Shown here: positions 58,301 to 64,000 of the stretch, in pieces
How positions within the stretch are numbered: the stretch's first letter is position 1
Layout: the number at the start of each line of letters is the position of its first letter
From: Notospermus geniculatus
Taxonomy: Eukaryota > Nemertea > Pilidiophora > Heteronemertea > Lineidae
Length of the DNA: 64,000 bases
Reading direction: 5' to 3'
NCBI GenBank assembly: GCA_002633025.1
Contig: NMRB01000260.1
Span: forward strand, 125,254 to 189,253
Made by a program: the position numbers and the translations under genes
Notes under the pieces: generated by a model
What the model saw: only the letters and a program-made list of their open reading frames with translations
What the model was told of the DNA's origin: nothing
Database searches by the model: none

Positions 58301-61300
58301 AACTGACGGCACACATAGCTGGCATATCACTAACATACCAATAACAAATCAAAGATGAATCAACGAAGTTAAGGTCCGACTATACTCCCAGCCAAATCAG
58401 TCAGTAACACTGTTTCTCCTCGCGAAAGGTCGAGGGTTAAACCACTTAACACATCAACAAGTTTATGATTTATAGTCGACGGCATAAGCGACAGCTCACC
58501 AGTCACGTGACTAAACTAACGTCAATTTCATAAAGATGAAGATCGACAGGCCGTTTGTGAAAAGGTCAACAAGATGATTTGTATTTCTGTCACGGAATCC
58601 GTGCTTACTGCCCCCGCAATCACGACAGCAAGTGATATTCAGACGGGACTGAGATCATAACTGGCTGGTCCGACATTAGTCTGTCTGGCAGCAGGATCAG
58701 GAGCATGATTGCGTCACGCATGTCTATATGAATGATCCTAATCTGCAGCCATACTCGAACGTCATGATCTCGCCGCAAATCACGTCTTTTGCCCTCAGCC
58801 AATCACAGACGAAAGAAACCCAACGAGGCAATCAACAGAGACGTCATGGGGCAGCTCAAGGAATGACGTCACGCTAGGATCAACAGCCAATCATAACTCA
58901 CCTTATAACTTGCAAGGTGGTTGTCCTTGAACTCTGACCCCTTCAGTTTACCCAATGAGTCTTCGAGCTCCGCCAGACATTCCTTCGATCGTGATTTCTT
59001 GTCAATGAGCTTTAGGAAGGAGAAGGAATTCTTCACTTTCTTCGGGTCTGAAATGAGGAAGAACACAGCTAGATTATTCAGAAGGGGCGAGGAAAGGCAC
59101 AGCTGGGAAACGACCACTGTGAGGCCATACAAAGCTAACGTAGGCCTACCCAGCGTCTGATCACTTACCGTTCTGGTCGGCCAGACTGACCGTTGAGCCA
59201 TGGTGTAGATTTTTCGTGCTGGCAAAATCAGCGATTGTATTTCGCTTCGTCAGAATCTTCTTGTGGTGTTCCTGCATGAGGAGATCACCGGGGTATACTT
59301 GCATTCCGAGGTCGACTGAGCTCCGTCTTCGTCTTAACCGGGAATGGCCCTGTCTGGAATGAGAGAAAGGAGACCATGTTGTCCGATGGTGAAGAGAGCG
59401 GGTAAGAGTACGCGCCGGTCACCCATCCGTGTACTGACTGCGCTCTACGTTGCTTAACTTCTAGCTCAGAGGCAACCACTAGGCTAAAGGAAATCCTCCA
59501 TGGCCGGCGGGTTAGACCGTGCCATACTGTAGCTGCAATGTGTTCAATGCAGTTAGGTCCTAATATGAAAGGGGATGTAGAAACAACCTTAAGACGCTCC
59601 TTCACGTGAGATCCTCTTACACGAGTTGACACTCAATGGGCAATCCAACAATAGGGAGTTTTCGCAAAGCCCCCGAAACGCCAACGCGAACGCCAAGCTC
59701 ATTGTTCGATGCCACGAAAAAAGCACCGAACAAAAGGATAGACGTTCGCGTTGGCGTTTCGGGGGCTTTGCGAAAACTCCCTATTGTTGGATTGCCTACT
59801 GCTGATGCCTGATCAGAGCCAGAAACGACTGCCAACACTTTTCTATGGTTGGTTTGCCCATAGAAAGCCCGCCGAGGAACTCCTGCGTGGAGAGGCGTCT
59901 TTCCACCTCATCTACTCAGGTGATTGCTCCTCGAGCGAGACCCATCTAAGTGATTCCTTCTCCGCCGTCTCCTGTCGAAGTATTCAAAGACTGAAAGACT
60001 GGCACTCCCTCTGATTATTAAAGATTCGCCCAGTCTATCGAAGGAGGCTCTTGGCCGAACTGAGAGATCTCTAGCCAGAGAGATAAACTAGAGGAAGCCT
60101 GACGTATTGCCCTCAGCCAAACACAAGGCTCACTCCTCGACGGCTAAATCCGTCAAGAGCCATCCATAATTGAGCTATTTGTTGTGGTAATACGGGCGAT
60201 TGCGGTTGCTTTATTTCTGATGGGCAGATTGTCGTGTTAAGTAGGACCATGATCTTAGGATGGACTGTTATCGAGGATAAATGGACGTCATGAGGTGGTG
60301 TGACGTCAATGCAATGGCGGGGTGTGGTGGTGGGACTTTTGATAGGCCGTAGATTAAATGAGTCGGATCAGTTAAAGATAACCCAAATGGAGAAGATGCG
60401 ATGCAAAAACGTGTTGACACCCAGGCCTGACGATACGAGCTCAGGGAGCGGTCCAACACCGACGTCTGCCCCCGGTCGAATGATTTCCGTCACATTGCAT
60501 GACTTGTGAGGCGATCGCGGGAGCGATGAAAATCCCGCCATGCAGAGGAATGAAGAACGACAACTCGTTCAACTCGGTCATTGAAAGCGAACTAGTTGTC
60601 TGCCACTTCTCCTCAGGGCCTCAACCCAAATCAAACAGTAATTGCTCTGCACCTGTTTACGCCAGGAGAACTGAGGTAACTACTGGCCGGGAGGCGATGA
60701 CATACAAAAGATAATCGTCGACTGTTTGACTTCGTCAGACAAGAACACATCGGTGAATCAAGTGCATCTCTTGTCTGCATTTCCAAGTTTACGGCACCAA
60801 ACGAGGGGAGGTGATGCTGATCTGAAGCAGAATCATGGAAACTGAACTTACCCCTGCGAGTCCTCGCTCTCATCACAAGAATTTGCTGGCGACACTTCTG
60901 GGGACACACTCGTAGGAGACACATCCCCAAATGTCTGAAAGACACAAAATACAGCTGTTAAGAAACGGGGCATATGGTATCCATACCAAGACACGAACGA
61001 CGAGTGTGGCAGTACTTGGGGGTCGCGGTTGCAGATGAGGGAAAGATGGAAAGTCAGTGTTATACTACTTTTCCTCTGAACTGAAGTGGGAAAGATCGAA
61101 GATCGAAGTCAGTTTCATACGGCTGTCCAACGGAAGTGAAGTCGTCTACCCCCTGAATACCCCTATAGGGCACGTTTCACTTTTGGCCTGAAAACGAGCA
61201 CACACACACACATATATATATAGAGGGAAAGACTTGGCCCACATCAGCTGGGGACTTGAATCGCTGCTGGTTATATATCATCTGCAGAAGGGAAATGGGC

Positions 61301-61757
61301 GGGAGAAAGAAGAGGAAGGGCGCTACTGGGATGATACTCAGCCGAATGGAAGATGTTGATGGTCTAAAAGCGCTCCTCCACGTGAGAGTTTATTCGTGCT
61401 AGTTGTCTCTCAATGGGCAATTCACCATTCTTGCTTCCGTGGCCACAGTTTTCTGGCTGAGTTCCCGTCGTAGAGAGTCAACTTGTGCCACAAAGCACTC
61501 ACGTAGAAGGGCACCTCTAGGGGTAAGCAATACAGATGCCATAGGTGGTAAAATGGTTCTACCAACAAACACGTGGTGTCACGTTGACCAAAGCTGCTAC
61601 ACAACCAAAATCAGAAACATGAGGATTGTATCTCCAACCCATTCAATGAGAGCCTACCTTCATCTTATCAATCATTTCATCCAAGAGTTTGGCATTTCCG
61701 CACTCCTCCATGATGTCACACAAAACTGATCCCTTCACAAACACAAGACCTATTGTC
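46309..61757 (-). CDS. RhoGEF with DH and PH domains (PLEKHG-like), 5' end not in hand
   Basis: Minus-strand exons joining in phase: 61757-61658, 60934-60852, 59353-59169, 59047-58902, 57845-57693, 57543-57448, 56986-56768, 56505-56331, 56180-55971, 55729-55641, 49783-49636, 49440-49343, 46887-46309 (stop at 46309). They give about 760 residues; more N-terminal sequence is expected. Order: N-terminal LVFVKGSVLCDIMEECGNAK; Ser/Arg linker (SRLRRRRSSVDLG); DH domain starting at RKRREAVWELFKSELIFLID, with LLVAPMQHCTKLPLLLNNI as its conserved helix; DH/PH junction (CERLLASPKRQLIHEGQL); PH domain (ADVFVFLFDDILLLTKTK, FVLVQISRFQQIIGVYTLQ, ending TWLQHLREAKEQ); then a Pro/Ser/His-rich tail. DH-PH proteins load GTP onto Rho-family GTPases at membranes. 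The subgroup is judged from the DH helix and PH sequence and is less certain than the class. Alternative copies of four exons lie at 53922-53713, 53471-53383, 47611-47464 and 47268-47171. Confidence 0.88.
46971..48595. repeat. Duplicated block 1 (copy near the gene's 3' end)
   Basis: The block is nearly identical to 49141-50728. It starts at AGCGACGTTGATTGAGCAAC and ends at GGACAATGTGATCTTA, immediately before a single N at 48596. It carries, on the minus strand, complete copies of the two PH-domain exons (47611-47464 and 47268-47171), translating to the same residues as the other copy. Confidence 0.9.
48597..49140. repeat. Insert between the two copies of block 1, GC-rich with inverted words
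   Basis: This segment separates the duplicated blocks. It is rich in CGC/GCG words, has TTGTCCGC near both ends (about 48719 and 49112) and repeated TTTCCG and GCGGAA words in opposite orientation. No convincing ORF; a degenerate mobile element is likely. Confidence 0.45.
49141..50728. repeat. Duplicated block 1 (second copy)
   Basis: Same content as 46971-48595 with scattered substitutions and small indels (for example about 37 bp missing near 50050 relative to the other copy). Both PH exons are intact here as well (49783-49636 and 49440-49343). Confidence 0.9.
50797..51738. repeat. ATTCG/CGAAT-rich foldback element
   Basis: The outer ends are inverted: ATGCCTGGCTTTCACTATCG then CTACGAATGTCCCGAATCGC at the left, with inverse words GATTCGGGACATTCGTAGCG and GTGAAAGCCAGGCAT at the right. 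Inside, further inverted segments (ACGAAAGTTTTTG near 51201 and 51565, CACTGACGCTACGAATGTCC near 51060) nest. CGAAT or ATTCG occurs dozens of times. There is no ORF of interest. It interrupts the intron between PH-domain halves. Confidence 0.75.
51756..51851 (+). repeat. Two exact 48-bp direct repeats
   Basis: The unit beginning GTACGAATTGTCTACGATGG occurs at 51756-51803 and again at 51804-51851 without a spacer and apparently identical. Confidence 0.9.
51860..52019. repeat. MITE with GGGGCCGGTTGCACAAAACTC ends
   Basis: The left end GGCCGGTTGCACAAAACTC and right end GAGTTTTGTGCAACCCAGCC are inverses with small changes. The core repeats the self-complementary GTTAGCGCTAAC four times. The inner element at 2380-2517 has similar GGGCCCAGTTGCACAAA ends, so the two may share a superfamily. 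Confidence 0.85.
52059..54233. repeat. Duplicated block 2 (copy A)
   Basis: The block starts TAACTTCCAGCTCGGAGCCC and is nearly identical to 54322-56415. It contains minus-strand copies of the DH-end exon (53922-53713) and first PH exon (53471-53383), both intact, plus the 3' half only of the preceding DH exon. That exon is cut off at TATTATTCAA, immediately before a single N at 54234. Confidence 0.9.
53097..53250 (-). repeat. SINE-like repeat, reversed
   Basis: TTTCCATCAGGGCCGAAGCC, GCTACTCATGTTCCTCACTT and GGTACAAGG are reverse complements of the SINE body words at 14449 and 28795. A second copy lies at about 55345-55505 within the duplicated block. Confidence 0.75.
54322..56415. repeat. 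Duplicated block 2 (copy B)
   Basis: Partner of 52059-54233. Here the sequence continues past TATTATTCAA into the rest of the DH exon (56505-56331), so this copy is contiguous with the upstream gene. The two blocks differ by scattered substitutions and by a diverged stretch of intron around 53930-54140 versus 56187-56325. Confidence 0.9.
55345..55505 (-). repeat. SINE-like repeat, reversed (block 2 copy B)
   Basis: Same words as at 53097, carried along by the block 2 duplication. Confidence 0.75.
57222..57421 (+). repeat. Tandem duplication, ~100-bp unit, in a RhoGEF intron
   Basis: GACGTAAATGCTGGCGTCTG, AGTACATTTGTAATCCAGTT and GAAAAGATCGAGCGAGATCG occur twice, with starts near 57222 and 57322. 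The second copy ends 27 bp before the exon at 57448. Confidence 0.85.
57974..58095 (+). repeat. Minisatellite, ~37-bp unit
   Basis: Four imperfect copies of a unit made of GCTTTGCGTCA, AAGGACGACGTCAG and CCCCC lie upstream of a RhoGEF exon. The first copy is the least regular. Confidence 0.75.
58100..58895. other. RhoGEF intron, no further exon recognised
   Basis: The interval between exons 57845-57693 and 59047-58902 contains no additional phase-compatible exon that I can see. ORFs are short and lack domain resemblance. Confidence 0.4.
59639..59796. repeat. MITE with 54-bp perfect inverted ends
   Basis: Arms 59639-59692 and 59743-59796 are exact reverse complements beginning GGCAATCCAACAATAGGGAG and continuing TTTTCGCAAAGCCCCCGAAA. 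The 50-bp core contains CATTGTTCGATGCCACGAAA. A rearranged relative is at 7424-7605. It lies in the intron between exons 60934-60852 and 59353-59169. Confidence 0.9.
61198..61221 (+). repeat. CA/TA dinucleotide microsatellite
   Basis: About seven CA units run into about five TA units, within an RhoGEF intron. Confidence 0.85.
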
Positions 61758-62394
61758 CTTGAAAGGTATCAAAGAAATGTCAAGTATTAGATCCTTGTCA
61801 CGGCTCCAAAGGTAACCGAGCAACCCGTATCTTTCAGCCACTGATGGTGAAACGGAGTATGAGTGAGATAAATTCTGCAAGTACTAATACAAGTGCAGGA
61901 TGATAGCTGTTCCTATATCGTTTGAATCGATCCTACAGCACGACCTGCCGTCTCCAAGATTCAAACCAATCACTCTTTTCAAAGTAACAGGTGAAAAGGA
62001 CACTGACAGAACACGGGAGGGTTTTTCGTATTTCGTTTGAATCGACGCACCTACAAATGATGTCTTATCCAAAAATCGAACTTCCAACGTTCACAGAACA
62101 GGTGAAAATCTACGATACAGCAACAGAATACAAGCGAGTTTATCTCTCACTATCAGAGAACGATTGAAATCCACCTCGTAGAGACCGTCTCACGTCAGCA
62201 ATACGGCACTGCTGATCCTTGATCTCGCCTCGGGAGTAACGCCAGTCACATGAATGTGGCTGTAAACACGATTGCTTTGATCCAAACAGGTGTCGGGCTG
62301 TGGTTGGGATGAAATGCCTCACGACACAGGTGGAGGTGAGATTGCACTTTAGATGTCTTGCCTCGTGATGACGTATGAAGGGTTGGACTTCCAC

Positions 62395-62845
62395 TGGTTG
62401 CAGAGCAAGCTGAGGCGGATGTAGAGGAATCCTTATCTCTGGTTAGGACTTCCACTAGTTGCAGAGGACTTCCACTGCTTGTAGAAGTCAAGGTGACTGT
62501 AGAGCGATCCGTATCTCTGATTAGGGCCTCCACTGGTTAAAGACGAAGTCAAGGTGGCTGCAGAGCGATCCGTTTCTCTGATTAGGGCCTCCACTGGTTG
62601 TAGACGAAGTCAAGGCGCCTGTAGAGCGATCCGTATCTCTGATTAGGGCCTCCACTGGCTGTAGACGAAGTCAAGGTGCCTGTAGAGCGATCCGTATCTC
62701 TGATTAGGGCCTCCACTGGTAGAGCGATCCGTATCTCTGATTAGGGCCTCCACTGGTTGGAGAAGAAGCCAAGGTGACTGTAGAGCGATCCTTATCTGTG
62801 GTTAGGACTTCCACTGGTTGTAGAAGAAGCTGAGGCGACAACAGA
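62395..62845 (+). repeat. Minisatellite, ~60-66-bp unit
   Basis: Six or more imperfect units contain TGTAGAGCGATCCGTATCTC, TGATTAGGGCCTCCACTGG and AGACGAAGTCAAGGTG. One copy is shortened near 62715. Outer copies at both edges read TGGTTAGGACTTCCACT and are more divergent. Minus-strand ORFs of Thr/Ser-rich type across it are repeat translations. Confidence 0.9.
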
Positions 62846-62849
62846 ACAA

Positions 62850-64000
62850 TCGTTATTTTTTAGAAGTTCATTACTAATGGACGACTTGTCGAGAAGAGTT
62901 TATCTTGCCGTATTCCATTGAGTACTAAAGCATCCTCATCACATCAAATCCCTTTTAGCATCCATTCCCATCGGCTTTCATCGCGATGTTGACGATAGTG
63001 AAACCAAACAGCATCTGACAAGCGAGCAACCTGCTTCTCTATTCATTGTAATGAATTCATCGTCAGCGATCGCTAATTGACTGAGAGATTCGACCAAATG
63101 ATGTGCGCATTAGACACAAATCGCTTTCTTCCGCACGCCGCGGGTTTTTTATGCGCCGGTTCCCGTTTTCGCACCAGATCGACGGATGGAGAGCTGTTCT
63201 GTTTTGGAGGTGTGTTTATCCCCAGTTTACTCCGCCAGCAGATCTTAGACGCGAGATTTTAGACCCCGAAATAATTTCTGGTACAGATCATCTAAATGAG
63301 TTTGAATGGGAGCCAACGCTGGCTTGTTATTCTTGTGAAATTGCGTAAAAAATGGCGTCTTATTACCGAGAGCTGGTGGAAATGGGGAAGAAATAGAGAG
63401 GTTGGCAATCCAAACACCTGCTTCACGGACGCTGAGGACCCAGGTGGGGTGCCGTAATTACAAATCTGATGGGTGATATATCAGATATGCTCGTTAAAAT
63501 CAAAGGATTCGGTAGATAATGGTGAAGAGTGTGTGGGCTGCTGGAATCGGTCATGGGTTGTCGGGAGGTCATGGTGATTCTCCGCCTCTGACTTATTATT
63601 CAGTGATATCGACCTCAAACCAAGGAGTTTGAGGCCGCTGGTCTCGCTGAGCGTAGGCCTACCTCTTACTGACAGATCAAGAAGGATGTCCAGCCTACTC
63701 TAACCATCCATAGAGGTACCTCCATGCTCTAACTGCCTTTTTGTATCATTCTTATGTCGTTGAGCAGTATGGGTGTTACCCGTGCCCTTGTGGCTTCAAC
63801 AATGACAACGTTGAATGACTTTTCCACACTTAATCTCCTTCAAGCAAGTCGTTAACATCAATGTGCCTAGTGTTTCAGCCAGGATTTGAAAAAGGCAGGG
63901 CAGAGACGCCTCCATTCTCAAAAAGGCAGGGTGCCATGATAGCCCATGCCCTGCTTTGGTTCTCAGCTACCAAGGCCCAAGGGCATTCAGGCATGTCACG
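62850..64000. other. Terminal stretch with no gene supported
   Basis: Short ORFs near 63077-63348 have no start context, domain or splice partners. AAAAGGCAGGG occurs twice near 63890-63930, with the inverse CCCTGC near 63948, possibly the edge of a repeat that continues beyond the window. Upstream exons of the RhoGEF gene may lie here or beyond but were not identified. Confidence 0.35.

Noticed and set aside
62246-62533. Thr/Ser-rich minus-strand ORF upstream of the RhoGEF exons
   Set aside because: It reads through the edge of the 60-66-bp minisatellite, so it is not evidence of an N-terminal exon.

Overview
The window is a stretch of an animal nuclear genome. Protein-coding exons are short, flanked by GT/AG splice signals and spread over kilobases. 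Small inverted-repeat transposons, tRNA-like SINEs and minisatellites fill much of the space between them. The gene content (C-type lectin/LDLRa/LRR receptor, death-domain proteins, SLC46 transporter, DH-PH RhoGEF), the frequent TAGGCCTA and ACATGTAC words, and single-N and long-N assembly joins fit a draft assembly of a marine bilaterian invertebrate such as an amphioxus, echinoderm or hemichordate. The species cannot be fixed from sequence alone. There are no operons, CRISPR arrays, phage genes or bacterial insertion sequences.

Layout. 1-11.5 kb: repeats, two identical tRNA-Glu(CTC) genes, and no protein gene I can support. 11.6-13.2 kb (+): a compact four-exon gene for a 101-residue secreted, helical, charged peptide precursor; its first coding exon is the ATG alone. 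13.2-21.7 kb (+): a tandem array of three related genes for an unrecognised secreted protein (signal peptide, acidic pro-segment, Arg-rich processing-like site, cationic four-cysteine mature region); the third copy lacks a recognisable signal-peptide exon. 23.1-25.8 kb (-): a complete four-exon SLC46-type MFS transporter. 27.9-32.5 kb (+): a two-exon receptor with two C-type-lectin-like domains, about six LDLRa modules, leucine-rich repeats and a rhodopsin-class 7TM. 33.7-38.5 kb (+): a seven-exon gene ending in a death domain. 39.6-41.7 kb (+): a second death-domain gene interrupted by an assembly gap. 46.3-61.8 kb (-): an RhoGEF (DH-PH) of PLEKHG type with 13 exons joined in phase. Two blocks carrying its DH/PH exons are duplicated, and each duplication ends at a single N, which makes unmerged haplotypes or scaffold-join artefacts likely. 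62-64 kb: a minisatellite and no gene I can support.

The receptor, the death-domain proteins and the secreted cationic array would suit innate defence or cell signalling, but nothing in the sequence shows that they act together. The most novel material is the three-gene secreted array and the small peptide gene immediately upstream of it. Neither matches a family I recognise, and both are visible only when short exons are joined by phase.
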